From Chloroflexota bacterium (GTDB lineage Bacteria; Chloroflexota; Anaerolineae; Anaerolineales; Villigracilaceae), in contig JABFGC010000002.1 of assembly GCA_013112685.1 (NCBI GenBank), positions 2,180,902 through 2,244,901 of the forward strand: DNA of 64,000 bases. Reading direction: 5' to 3'. A program made the translations under genes and the position numbers. Within the stretch, counting starts at the first letter, position 1; every line of letters begins with the position of its first letter. The notes under the pieces were generated by a model. That model was not told the DNA's origin. It saw nothing but the letters and a program-made list of their open reading frames with translations, and ran no database searches. This document shows positions 8,886 to 18,516 of the stretch, piece by piece.

Positions 8886-10576
8886 CTACGGCGCGGTGGT
8901 CGGGACCGGCGTCTGCCCTTCGAGCGCGCGGCGCGTCACCAAATACCATTCGTCAATCAGAGCCAGGCGGTCGCTGGTATCGTACAGCGGCGCGACCCGG
9001 ACGCCCTGCACCTGCACGTCCACGCCGTAGGAATAGACGGGATAATACAACGGCAGGGACGGCATATCCTCGGCAAAGACGACCTGGAAGTTGCGATAGA
9101 GGCGGGCGCGTTCCGCAAAATCCGCCGAGACGCGCGCGGTTTCGAGGAATTCGCTCGCCGTGCGGTTGTCCCACTGCGAGTAGTTCTGCCCGCCCGTCGC
9201 TTCGGATTGATGCCAGAAGAGATAGGGGTCGGGGTCCGGCGTGCGGGCGGTGTTCAAGTCCGCGAGGGCGGCTTGATAATTGCGCGGGGCGAGGAAGTCG
9301 TTCACCAGCGAATCATAACCGACCGATTGCAGTTCGATCTTGACGCCGATCAATGCCCAGTCCGATTGGATGGCTTGCGCGATCAGCGTATGAGTTTCAT
9401 CGTTTGGGTGAACCAGCGTAAAGGTCAGGGGTTGACCGTCTTTGGAGCGCACGTCGCTGCCCGCAGTGTAAACAAATCCCTCGTCGTTGAGCAGTTTGGT
9501 AGCGGCATCCGGGTCGTAACTCAGTTTTTCGATCTCTTCGTAATACGCCCACGAGCCCGGCAGGATGGGACCATCCGCGACGATGGCTTGACCCTTCAGG
9601 ATGTGCGAAACGATGATGTTGCGGTTCACGCCGAGCATCAACGCGCGGCGGACTTTTTCGTTTTGAAGGAAGGAGACGGTGGGATTGTTGAGGTTGAGGA
9701 ACACCAGTCCCATTTGAGGCAGGCGGCTGGTATGCACCGACAGCGTCGGTTCCGCCAACGCCGCCGGCAGCACATCCTCGGTCAACTGGCTGATGCCGAG
9801 CACTTCTCCCTGTTTGTAGGCGTCGAAGGCGGCGGCGCTGTTCGGGTAATAGCGGAAGACGACCTGTTCGATGAACGGCGGCTGGGTGTAGAACTGTTGG
9901 TTGGCGACCAGCACCACGCCGCTGATCTGCCCGCCGCTGGTGAGCAGGCGCTCGAATTTGTACGGGACCGGAGCCGACCGGCTTGAGGTTGAACTCCGCG
10001 CTGGCTAACTGGTCGGCGGGGATGGTTTCGAGCAAATGCTTTGGCAGGACGCCGAAGGTGGCGTAATCCAAAAACGGGGCGAACGGCTCGGGCAGTTTGA
10101 ACTGGAAAGTCTTGTCGTCGAGGCGCTTGACCTCGATCTGCGACCACATGTCCTTGATGTCCTGCGGGAAGAGCGAGCCTGCGCTTTTGATCAACTCGAT
10201 GGTGAAAAGCACATCGTCGCTCGTGACGGGTTGGGCCGTCGTGCCAGACGGCGTTGGGGCGGATGGTGAAGTTGTAGATCGTGCCATCGGCGGAGACGCC
10301 CCACGACTCCGACAGGTCGGGCTGGGGCAATCCGCGCGCATCGAACCGGACTAGGCTGCTGAAGATCAGCCGGTTCACGTCCCGGTCGGCGGGGTTGTTC
10401 CAATCCAGCATGGGATTCAGACGTCCCATCGAGCCGATCAACGCTTCGGTGTAAATTCCGCCGGGCGCGGCTTCAGGCAGCGTAATGACGCTCACCGGCT
10501 GCTGGCTCAACAAAAGCAGGGCAACAATGACCAGCGTGACGGCAACGACCAAAATCTGCCAGCGTAATCGTTTCAT
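8886..10576 (-). CDS. Peptide/oligopeptide ABC transporter substrate-binding protein (family 5), frameshifted in this sequence
   Basis: An extracytoplasmic solute-binding protein of the DppA/OppA family. The N-terminus is a signal anchor (MKRLRWQILVVAVTLVIVAL), followed by GGIYTEALIGSMGRLNPMLDW and the family motif LAESW-like DLSESWGVSADGTIYNFTIR. Downstream come FLNLNNPTVSFLQNEKVRRALMLGVNR and DPDPYLFWHQSEATGGQNYSQW, both typical. Two single-base insertions break the frame: a G-run at 10233-10235 and one at 9964-9966 (plus strand); removing one base at each restores HDGQPVTSDDVLF and GSGPYKFERLL. No permease or ATPase genes are adjacent, so the transporter partner lies elsewhere. Confidence 0.85.
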
Positions 10577-10710
10577 AATGAATATTCTTGGGGGTGCACA
10601 TTTACCCCTCACCCCGCCCGCTGGGGGCAAGGGATAAGGGAAATAAAGAAAGGTCCACCCCGCCCGTTACCAGGGCAAATGGCAGGGCAGACCCTTCCGA
10701 TGTGCTGTGA

Positions 10711-10935
10711 TTATCGCCCGAGGATGATGATGGCAATGACGAGGGCAAAGAAAACCACACTCAGCGTGATCGTCACCCAAAAGAGGATGCGCTCAATGCC
10801 GCGGCGGGCGGTGAACACACCGCCGGTGTCCGCGCCGGTCAGACCGCCCAGCCCTGCTCCCTTGCTTTGCAGGATGACGCTGAGGATCAAACCCACCGAG
10901 GTTATAATCAAAGCAATATCCAAAAAATTTTTCAT
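10711..10935 (-). CDS. secG: Protein translocase subunit SecG
   Basis: A 74-residue membrane protein with two transmembrane segments (IALIITSVGLILSVILQS and ILFWVTITLSVVFFALVIAI) joined by the conserved cytoplasmic loop GAGLGGLTGADTGGVFTARRG. This is the SecG pattern; SecG assists SecYE in protein export. GGAGG precedes the ATG. It has its own good promoter upstream. Confidence 0.92.
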   Translation of the reverse strand: MKNFLDIALIITSVGLILSVILQSKGAGLGGLTGADTGGVFTARRGIERILFWVTITLSVVFFALVIAIIILGR

Positions 10936-10966
10936 GCGGTTGTGCCTCCTGGAAATTAGCGGGCAA

Positions 10967-10996
10967 ATTATACCTGTGGAAAAGGGAAAGAGTCAA
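10967..10996 (-). promoter_or_regulatory. Promoter of secG
   Basis: On the minus strand, TTGACT (10991-10996) and TATAAT (10967-10972) are separated by 18 bases and lie ~30 bases upstream of the secG start codon. Confidence 0.7.
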
Positions 10997-11027
10997 ACGA
11001 GGAAAGGCGGTAAGAGCGGAGATATGT

Positions 11028-11059
11028 AGACACGTACACAAGCAGACACGTACACAAGT
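11028..11059. repeat. Short tandem repeat upstream of the PHP gene
   Basis: Two adjacent 16-base units, AGACACGTACACAAGC and AGACACGTACACAAGT. A looser T/ACCTGT-rich tract follows at 11078-11133. Together they fill the spacer between the divergent secG and PHP genes. Confidence 0.7.
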
Positions 11060-11141
11060 ACATATGTGTTCGAATTACCTGTCTACCTGCTTACCTGTTC
11101 ACCTGTTTACTTCTTTACCTCTTTCCCTGTATACTACGCCA

Positions 11142-12204
11142 ATGCACGAAATCACCATCAACCTGCACATGCACACGCGCTACTCCGACGGAAGCGGCAC
11201 ACACAAGGACATCGCCGCCGCCGCCCTCAAAACCGGCGTGGATGTGGTCATCGTCACAGACCACAACGTGCTGGTGCAGGGTTTCGAGGGCTATTACAAG
11301 GAAAAGACTCGAAAAATCCTCATGCTCGTCGGCGAGGAAGTGCACGACCAGGCGCGCGACCCGCAGAAGAATCACCTGCTCGTCTTCGGCGCGAGCCGCG
11401 AGATGGCGACCTTTGCCGACGATCCGCAAAACCTCATCAACCAGGTGCGCGAGGCGGGCGGGCTGTCCTTCCCGGCGCATCCCGACGACCCGGAGGCGAA
11501 AGCCTTCAACGAGACCGACATCTCCTGGGAGGATTGGAGCGTGCGAAACTACACCGGCATCGAGTTGTGGAACGCGCTCAGCGAACTAAAGACCGTCGTG
11601 CCGACGAAACTGCACGGCGTGTTCTACGCCTTCTTCCCTGCCTTTGTCGCCAGCCAGCCCATCCCAAAGACCCTCGCCAAATGGGACGAATTGCTCGCGT
11701 CGGGACAAAAAGTCGCGGCGGTTGGCGGCTCGGATGCGCACGCATTACACATGAACATGGGACCCCTCCACCGCGTAATCTTCCCGTATGAATTTCACTT
11801 CCGCGCGGTGAACACGCATGCGCTTCTCCCCGGACCGTTGAGCGGGGACGCGACCATGGGACCGTTCCCTCGTCTATAAGGCTCTTGCCGCCGGGCATTG
11901 CTTCGTCGGCTACGACCTGCCCGCCCCCACGAACGGATTCCGCTTCACCGCGCAGGGACGGGACGGCATGGTTATCATGGGCGATGAAATCCCCGCCAAA
12001 TTCGGCGTGACCCTGCAAGCCAGGGTCCCCCATCACGCCGAGATCCGCCTCGTGAAGGATGGGCAGGCGATTCAGACCTGGAAGAATCAACTCGCCTGCA
12101 CGCACATCACCACCGAGCCGGGAGTGTATCGCATCGAAGCGTACCGGAATTATCTGGGGAAAAAGCGCGGCTGGATTTACAGCAACCCGATTTACGTGAG
12201 GTAA
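11142..12204 (+). CDS. PHP-domain metal-dependent phosphoesterase (frameshifted in this sequence)
   Basis: A PHP-fold protein: INLHMHTRYSDGSGTHKDIAAAA gives the HxH metal motif, VTDHNV the second site, GEEVHDQ and FPAHPDDPE the third and fourth, and GGSDAHALHM the last. These match trinuclear metal phosphoesterases of the PHP superfamily (relatives of histidinol phosphatase and YciV). The frame breaks at 11862-11863 in GGACC; removing one C joins the end of the first half to SLVYKALAAGHCFVGYD and the C-terminal beta-rich domain ending at 12204. The ATG at 11142 opens directly on the domain. The substrate is unknown. Confidence 0.78.
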
Positions 12205-12207
12205 CGT

Positions 12208-12238
12208 AGAACAATTCTTGTTCTGCCCTTGTTCTACC
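12208..12238. repeat. GTAGAACAA palindrome
   Basis: GTAGAACAA and TTGTTCTAC, with a ~12-base middle, lie immediately after the PHP stop codon. A better copy is at 57451-57480, also at a gene end, so this is a dispersed element. Confidence 0.6.
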
Positions 12239-12310
12239 CAGGAAAAAGATTCTTGTGGTAAACTTCGCCCGCTAATCGAACAGGTACGTCTCCACCATAC
12301 GTGCCTTTCC

Positions 12311-12342
12311 GCTCCCGGCGGACCCACGGCTCGAACGGGAGC
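12311..12342 (+). promoter_or_regulatory. Possible S6:S18-type leader hairpin upstream of rpsF
   Basis: GCTCCCG and CGGGAGC form a seven-base stem around an 18-base internal part with CGG/CCC stretches, ~25 bases before the rpsF start. Ribosomal S6:S18 leaders bind such a hairpin with a CCG-containing bulge and feed back on the operon. I can see the stem but not confirm the binding bulge. Confidence 0.35.
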
Positions 12343-12368
12343 AAACCCATGGAAAGGAGGTTTTCCCA

Positions 12369-12653
12369 ATGCGCAATTATGAGTTGATGTGCGTGATCCA
12401 GCCCGACCTGGATGAGACCGCTTTTAACGGCGTGCTCGAAAAGGTAAAGGGATGGATCAGCGAATCAGGCGGAAGCGTGGACAAGGCTGAGGTCTGGGGC
12501 CGCCGCAAGATGGCTTACTCGATCAACAAGCAACGCGAAGGTCAATACGTTCTGCTGAACGTGACCATGAATCCCGCCGCCACATCCGACCTTGAACGCA
12601 ACCTGCGCTATCAAGAGTCGATCATGCGGCACATGCTTTCTGTCGTCGGTTAG
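12369..12653 (+). CDS. rpsF: 30S ribosomal protein bS6
   Basis: A 94-residue bS6 protein: MRNYELMCVIQPDLDE start, GRRKMAYSINKQREGQYVLLNV core and ERNLRYQESIMRHMLSVV end all match the family. AAAGGAGG precedes the ATG. It is first in the conserved cluster rpsF-ssb-rpsR, which links ribosome assembly with single-strand DNA binding in most bacteria. Confidence 0.95.
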   Translation: MRNYELMCVIQPDLDETAFNGVLEKVKGWISESGGSVDKAEVWGRRKMAYSINKQREGQYVLLNVTMNPAATSDLERNLRYQESIMRHMLSVVG

Positions 12654-12696
12654 TTGTTATATTAGAAATTTGCCCGTATTTACCAAGGAGATTGAC

Positions 12697-13112
12697 ATGG
12701 GCCGAGGTCTTAATAAAGTACAGATCATTGGGCATCTTGGAAAGGACCCCGAGATGCGATACACGCCCTCCGGCAAACCGGTGACCACGTTTACCGTGGC
12801 GGTGGGCCGCAGTTGGAACAGCGCCGACGGCGAACGCCACAACGAAACCGAATGGTTCAACGTGGTCGCTTGGGGCACGTTGGCGGAGATCTGCAAGCAG
12901 TATCTCGTCAAGGGACAGCAGGTCTACGTGGAGGGCAGGCTGCAAACCCGCCGCTGGGACGACAAGGAAGGCGTGAAGCACACCAGCGTGGAAATTGTCG
13001 CCGGCGAAATGATGATGCTCGGCGACCGGCGCGATTCCAACAACACCCAGAAGTCGAAAACGCTTCCGGCGAGGCGGCGCCGGGCACGGCGGAAGAGGAA
13101 TTTCCCTTCTAG
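12697..13112 (+). CDS. ssb: Single-stranded DNA-binding protein (frameshifted near the C-terminus)
   Basis: OB-fold SSB protecting single-stranded DNA in replication and repair. NKVQIIGHLGKDPEMRYTPSG, FTVAVGRSW, NETEWFNVVAWGTLAEIC and GQQVYVEGRLQTRRW are all present. The frame slips at 13046-13048: adding one C to the CCC run gives an acidic tail ending EEEFPF, close to the conserved DDDIPF tip that recruits partner proteins. Without the correction the tail would be basic and lack that tip, so a sequencing error is very likely. AAGGAG precedes the ATG. Confidence 0.9.
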
Positions 13113-13216
13113 CGCGGTGCGTGATTTGCTGGGCTTTTTGCCGGTTCCACGGAACTTCGCAAAGCGCCCCTGCAGTTTATGACAGCCGCAAGCACAAGTC
13201 TTTTTTGGAGCACACC

Positions 13217-13497
13217 ATGAGTGATGAACGAACCACTTCGGGCGCGGAAGGCGGCGGCGAGCGCAAGTTTTTTGCCAAGCCGAAATTCTGCCAGTTCTGC
13301 GCTGATAAAACCCTGACGATTGATTACAAGAAGATAGACCTGTTACGCAAATACATCACGGAAGAGGGCAGTATCCGCCCGCGCCGACAGACCGGCGCCT
13401 GCGCCAGGGCACCAGCGCGCGGTGGCGGCGGCAGTCAAACAGGCGCGTCACGTTGCGCTTTTTGCCCTTCCACGGCAGATCGGCGGACGACCGCTAA
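13217..13497 (+). CDS. rpsR: 30S ribosomal protein bS18 (two frameshifts in this sequence)
   Basis: bS18, the partner of bS6 on the platform of the small subunit. FCQFCADKTLTIDYKKIDLLRKYITEEG and RPRRQTGACARHQR are the family core, with the cysteines of a zinc-binding S18 variant. Removing one G at 13407-13409 and one T at 13459-13463 gives a continuous 92-residue protein ending ARHVALLPF plus a short tail and TAA at 13495. As an essential gene it would not be double-broken in a living cell, so these are almost certainly assembly errors. Confidence 0.87.
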
Positions 13498-13581
13498 CCC
13501 CGCCAGCCGGAAGTTTCTCCGGGGCATGGGCATCGTTCCATGCCCCGAAATTATGCCGGTCACCAAACAAGGAGCATGAGC

Positions 13582-15013
13582 ATGACCCAAGATTCGGGCA
13601 AAAAGCCCGTCCCCCACCACAAGAAGCACATTGCCCGCCTCCAGCGCGAACAACAGCAAAGCCGCATCATCCTGTACACGTTCTTCGGCATCCTTGCGGC
13701 TGTCATCCTGTTGCTGGTGTACGGCTGGCTGGATATCAATTACCTCCAGTTGAACCGTCCGGTGGCAAAGGTTGGAGATGCAGAGATCCTCACCAGGGAC
13801 TTCGAAGCGCGGGTGCGTCTTCAACGCCAGAGTTTGTTGAACCAGTATGGACAGTACAAGCAGTACGAACAGTTCTTCGGAATGGATTTCAGCGCCCAAA
13901 CACAGCAGATCGAAGCGCAGCTCGCCGTGCCGGAGTCCATCGGGCAATCGGTGCTGGAGCAAATGATTGACGAGGAGTTGATTCGTCAGGAGGCGGCGAA
14001 GCGCGGCATCACCGTCAGCGAGGAGGAATTGAACGAAACCGTCCAGGCGGGCTTCGATTTCTTCCCGAACGGCACACCCACGCCCAGCGTAACCCCAACG
14101 GAGATTGAATACCCGGATAACTCACCGGAGATTTTCAAACTGGTGACCGCCACGCTTCAATTCACGGCGACGGCTGAATCCACATCCACCGCCACCGCCC
14201 AGCCGACAGTGGATTCCACCGCCACCGTCGAGCCGAGCGCCACCCCCACGCAGACGGCAACCGCAACCGTCACGCTCGAACCGACCGTCACCCCGACGAG
14301 CGGGCCCGACCGAGACGCCCTTCCCGACCTCCACGCCCATCACGCAGGAAGGATACGAAAAGATGCTCGCGGATACCGATAAAAACCTCGGCAAGCTTGG
14401 GTTCGACGAAGGCTACTACCGCAGCTTCTACGAAAACCTGCTCCTGCGGGAAAAGTTGATGGAAGCCATCACGGCGGATGTCTCCCCCACCGAGGAACAG
14501 GTCTGGGCGCGCCACATCCTCGTCGAGGATGAAGAGACCGCCAAAGACATCATCAAACGCCTGCAAAACGGCGAAGACTTTGCCGAACTCGCCCGCGAAC
14601 TTTCCGCCGACCCTGGCTCCGGCGCGCAAGGCGGCGACCTGGGTTGGTTTGGCAAAGGTATGATGGTGCCCGAATTTGAAACCGCCGCGTTTGCCCTCGA
14701 AAAATCGGGCGACATTACCACCGAGCCGGTGCAGAGCAATTTCGGTTTTCACATCATCCAGTTGATTGACAAGCAGCAACGTCCGCTCTCCGCCGACCAG
14801 TATCAAGCCGCGAAGGAAACCGCCTTCCAGGAATGGCTCACCGGCGCGCGCGAGGAATACGCCATCGAAGTCTTCGACCTCTGGATGCAGCGCATCCCGA
14901 ACGAACCGAACTTCATCAGCGCCGCCACCGAAGCCGTAGCCGCCCAGCAGACCGCACAGGCGGAATCGCTTGCCACGCTCGAAGCGTCCGTGACGGAAAC
15001 CCCCAAGCCGTAG
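13582..15013 (+). CDS. SurA/PrsA-type peptidyl-prolyl isomerase with Thr/Pro-rich insert (frameshifted in this sequence)
   Basis: A membrane-anchored extracytoplasmic foldase. A basic start is followed by one transmembrane segment (residues ~29-49), then a SurA-N-like chaperone part (KVGDAEILTRDFEARVRLQRQ; EELIRQEAAKRGITVSEEEL), a ~70-residue Thr/Pro/Ala linker, more helix, and a parvulin domain with VWARHILVEDEETA, FAELARELSADPGSGAQGGDLGWFGKG and FGFHIIQLID. The Thr/Pro linker splitting the SurA-N helices is unusual. The frame slips at GGGCCC (14305-14307); removing one C restores the linker and TPITQEGYEKML. The ATG at 13582 is preferred to 13576 because AAGGAG is seven bases away. It follows rpsR; a terminator follows at 15057. 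Confidence 0.84.
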
Positions 15014-15056
15014 CGCAGAGTTCGGAAGACCGGAAGCAAATTTGACTCAAAACACG

Positions 15057-15088
15057 ACTCACCCCGGAACAGGGGTGAGTTCGTTTTT
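15057..15088 (+). terminator. Rho-independent terminator after the PPIase gene
   Basis: ACTCACCCC and GGGGTGAGT form a nine-base stem with a six-base loop, followed by TCGTTTTTAA. It closes the rpsF-ssb-rpsR-PPIase unit and faces the convergent CBS gene. Confidence 0.85.
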
Positions 15089-15144
15089 AAAAACAAACAG
15101 GACGCGGATTCTTCGGAACGTTTCCGCGTCCTGCATTTGACTCG

Positions 15145-15552
15145 TTAATTTTCCTCGATCCAGCCCTGCTCCTCGACCGCCATGAAAATATCGGTGGCAG
15201 AGATGATGCCGATCAGCGTGCCGTTTTCATCGGCGATGGGCAGGTGATGGAATTTGTGCTTCTGCATCACGCGCGAACATTCCGCCAGCGTCCAATCGGC
15301 GCGCCCCGTGATGATCGGACCGGACATAATCTCGCGCACCGTCGTCTCGGCGGGGTTGCGTCCCTCCGCCACGATCTTGTCGCGGATGTCGGTTGTGGTG
15401 ACGATGCCAAACGAAGGATTCTCCTCGCTGATGTCCACCACCACACTGTGGATGTTGCGCCGCCGCATGAGCGTCATGGCATGGGAGACGCTCGAATCGG
15501 GGTCAACCACCACAACCGGGCTGGACATCCAATCACGAACATGGTTGGTCAT
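15145..15552 (-). CDS. CBS-domain protein
   Basis: A 135-residue protein made of two CBS motifs: VRDWMSSPVVVVDPDSSVSHAMTLM...HSVVVD...GIVTTTDIRDKIV and VREIMSGPIITGRADWTLAEC...HHLPIADENGTLIGIISATDIF. The pair forms a Bateman module that binds adenine nucleotides and usually regulates a partner. No catalytic domain is attached. The ATG at 15552 has AGGAGAG upstream; an upstream in-frame start adds residues without similarity. Confidence 0.85.
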   Translation of the reverse strand: MTNHVRDWMSSPVVVVDPDSSVSHAMTLMRRRNIHSVVVDISEENPSFGIVTTTDIRDKIVAEGRNPAETTVREIMSGPIITGRADWTLAECSRVMQKHKFHHLPIADENGTLIGIISATDIFMAVEEQGWIEEN

Positions 15553-15588
15553 AAATCTCTCTCCTTTGGTGTATTTGATAAAAGTATC

Positions 15589-15615
15589 GTAACGCAAGAT
15601 AACTTCTTGCGCTAC
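15589..15615. repeat. Small palindrome between CBS and propeller genes
   Basis: GTAACGCAAG and CTTGCGCTAC form arms around a seven-base middle, just upstream of the CBS gene and next to the 3' end of the propeller gene. Probably another REP-like element. Confidence 0.5.
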
Positions 15616-15634
15616 AGCGGGTTCGCGTGAGGCG

Positions 15635-16855
15635 TTACGGGATGAGCGGGGTCCACGTCGCGCCGCTGTCGGTCGTCTTGTATAGCAGGCGTTCGTTCGA
15701 CGGGCTGGTCGTCACGACCCATCCCGTCCTGGAATTGGCGAAGGACATATCGAGGATGGATTCGCCGAACGCGATCTCCGGCGTAACGACGGTGACGGTC
15801 TCGCCCGCATCGTTCGTGACGTAGAATTTGTCCGCCGAATAAAAGATCATTTCCTGCGCCGACGGCGTTTCGAGGATGCCGTATCCCTCGAACGTGACCG
15901 GCAGGAGCGACCAGGTGTTCCCGCCGTCTTCGGTGGCGTAGACGATGGTCTTCGGGGCGGCGGAGGTCATGCGAATCACGAGCAGACCTTCGGTGGGCGA
16001 AACGAACAGGATGCCCTGCACGCTGAGTTCGCTCTCGGAGGCATCCGCCGGAAGCGCAAGATTGATCTGGAACCAGGTCTTGCCGCCGTCGTCGCTGCGA
16101 TAGAGATAGGCTTGACCCGGTGCATAGATCACACCGCCCACCCACGCAGTCTGCGGATCGAGCGGGAGAATCAGGTTCTTGATGCCGCCCAAAGGCAGGG
16201 TCTCGCCTGCGCCGGCGAGATTGGGGTCGTTGGTGTAGACGCGGTTCCACGTCGCGCCGCCGTCGCCGGTTTGAAAAATGGAAACCGCCATCGAGCCTGC
16301 GCCCACGCCGAGGTCGAGAGCATCCAGCCGTTTTGCTCATCGGTGAAATGCAGCGCGCCGCCGCTAAAGGGCGTGTTGAACGAGTCCCACGTTGCCCCGC
16401 CGTTGGTGGTGCGATAGAGTTTGCCGCCGTTCGGGTATCTGTTCATATCGGGGAATTGGACCCAGGCGGTGGCCTCGTTGAGAAAGTTGGGATAGACCAG
16501 GTAGCCCGCATTGGCAAGGCTGGCGGGGGTCACGTCGTACCAGGTCACGCCGCCGTCGTTGGTGCGGATGATATTTTCCTCGGTCACCGCCCAGCCGTAG
16601 ATTTCATCCAGCATTTCGATATTAATAATGGAAGGCGATTCGATCACCGGCGCGTTGATCTCATTTGGCAGAGGCGTGTCTTGCGGCACAACCGCCGATT
16701 GTGGGCTGGGCTGAAATTCTTCCGGCTGCCGCAGTCGCTGTGGCCGCGGTCGCCGGGGTGGGAGCGTTAAGCGCCTCAGTCGTCGGCGATGCGGGGGTGC
16801 AAGCGGCAAGCATTATTAAAGAAAGAAGAAAGAGGAAAGAACGTAAAGGTTTCAT
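15635..16855 (-). CDS. Beta-propeller lipoprotein with BNR/sortilin-type repeats (frameshifted in this sequence)
   Basis: A secreted lipoprotein: MKPLRSFLFLLSLIMLAAC is a signal peptide with lipobox LAAC, followed by a Thr/Ala/Pro spacer. Repeats of the type TNDGGVTWYDV, TTNGGATWDSF, TGDGGATWNRV, SDDGGKTWFQ and TEDGGNTWSLL are BNR Asp-box blades, as in photosystem-assembly protein HCF136-like and sortilin-like propellers. Two indels break the frame, near 16727-16733 and near 16317-16321 (plus strand). The function is unknown; such proteins are common in Chloroflexota envelopes. Confidence 0.75.
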
Positions 16856-16863
16856 ATCGCCTA

Positions 16864-16914
16864 CTTAACTACTCGACTACTCAACTACTCGACTACTCAA
16901 CTACTCAACTAACA
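16864..16914. repeat. CTACTCRA tandem repeat
   Basis: About six imperfect copies of the eight-base unit CTACTCAA/CTACTCGA lie between the 3' end of the thiolase gene and the start of the propeller gene. A simple-sequence tract with no evident function. Confidence 0.7.
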
Positions 16915-18115
16915 TATTCCACCACCGTCGCTTCGCCCTGACCGACGCCCACACACAGGGTCACAACGCCGTATTTTACATCGCCGCGATTCTTCATCTC
17001 ATGCACAAGCGTGGTCATCAAACGCGCGCCCGAACAGCCGAGCGGGTGCCCAATGGCGATGGCGCCGCCGTTGACATTAACGATCTGCGGGTCGAGTTCG
17101 AGGTCTTCCATCACCGCCAACGATTGTACGGCAAAGGCTTCATTGATCTCGACCAGGCCGATGTCTTTGACTTTCAGCCCGGCGCGGTCGAGCGCCTTGC
17201 GGGTGGCAGGAATCGGGCCGTAGCCCATCACACGCGGCGGCACTCCAGCCGAGGCGGAGGTCAGGATGCGCGCAAGCGGCTTGAGGTCCAGTTTTTTGGC
17301 GCGTTCTTCGCTCATCAACAAAAGTGCGGCGGCTCCGTCATTTAATCCAGACGAATTGCCAGCCGTCACGGTTCCACCCTCGCGGAAGGCAGGCTTGAGT
17401 TTGGCGAGGCTTTCCATCGTCGTGTCGCGGCGCGGGCGTTCGTCGGTATCCACCAGTTTCGGGTCGCCCTTTTTCTGCGGGATGGAAAGCGGCGCGATCT
17501 CCTGTTCAAGCGCCCTGAAGCGATGGCGGCAATCGCGCGCTGGTGGTGGCTGCGAAGCGCAAATTCATCCTGCTTTTCGCGCGTGATGTGCGGACGTTCC
17601 GCCGCGATGTTCTCCGCCGTCTCGCCCATGGACTCCGTGCCGTGCATGGCTTTCATTTTTGGATTTGGATACCGCCAGCCGAGCGCCGTATCCCGGGCAG
17701 TGAGGTTGCCGAAGGAAAACCCCGCCTCCGCCTTCGGGACGGAGTAGGGCGCGCGGCTCATGGATTCGACTCCGCCCGCGATGTACACGTCCCCTTCGCC
17801 CGTTTTGATGGCGCGCGCCGCCATGTTGATCGCGTTCAAGCCGGAAGCGCACAAGCGGTTGACGGTCACACCGCCCACTTCCACGGGCAAGCCAGCCAGC
17901 AACGCCGCCATGCGCGCCACATTGCGGTTGTCTTCGCCCGCCTGGTTGGCGCACCCCATGAAGACTTCCTCAATTAATGCTGGGTCCATTTGATTTCTCC
18001 CCAAAACGGCTTTGATGACGTGCGCCGCCATATCGTCGGGACGCACAGATGAGAGAATGCCGCCCAACGCCCCAACCGGCGTGCGAATGGCATCTACGAT
18101 CACAACTTCGGTCAT
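16905..18115 (-). CDS. Thiolase family acetyl-CoA acyltransferase (frameshifted in this sequence)
   Basis: A ~400-residue thiolase that condenses or cleaves acyl-CoA/3-ketoacyl-CoA. NRLCASGLNAINMAA carries the nucleophilic cysteine, NEAFAVQSLAVMEDL the NEAF motif, NGGAIAIGHPLGCSGAR the catalytic histidine, and TLCVGVGQG the second cysteine. The frame slips at 17513-17515 (CCC on plus; GGG on the coding strand): one more G restores IASGALEQEIAPLSIP. The ATG at 18115 has GGAGG six bases upstream. The neighbourhood does not reveal whether it works in beta-oxidation or acetoacetyl-CoA synthesis. Confidence 0.88.
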
Positions 18116-18516
18116 GGAATCCTCCAGAGATTGATGAGGCGATTCTACCACCCATGAAAGCACACCCAGCGCGGTCACAAATGCGCGTTTGCAAGGCGCC
18201 AGGGGCGCGATTTGTGATGACAACGGAAATTTTACGCTTTGTCAATGACAATGGATTACCATCGCTTTTCCACTTCGCCTCGTACTTCGAAAAAATGACT
18301 CACACCTGCATTTTTTAAGATTGCTTGTCTTGACAATCGAAACAGGGGGAATATAATATTAAAGTAACATTAATTCGTGTTGCTTATTGGTCCAAGAGGA
18401 AATTGAATTTCAATCAGTCCAATATCAACACCCTGGGGAACTGGGGGAATTGAGAGAAAACTCGCCTCGGTTCTAACAATTGAATACATGGTCATCATGG
18501 AGGCTTGGGTACCGTC
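18116..18516. other. Spacer between the thiolase gene and the RHS locus
   Basis: A 400-base non-coding region with a drop in GC content towards 18.3 kb. It holds the RHS promoter (18330-18357) and a ~160-base leader before the ATG. I see no small gene in it. Confidence 0.6.
18330..18357 (+). promoter_or_regulatory. Promoter of the RHS gene
   Basis: TTGACA (18330-18335) and TATAAT (18352-18357) are both perfect consensus hexamers with a 16-base spacer. The RHS start codon lies ~155 bases downstream, leaving a long untranslated leader. Confidence 0.8.

Noticed and set aside
8823..9986. Plus-strand open frame of 387 codons opposite the peptide-binding protein
   Set aside because: Antisense shadow; composition is His/Arg/Gln-rich as expected from reverse-complemented codons.
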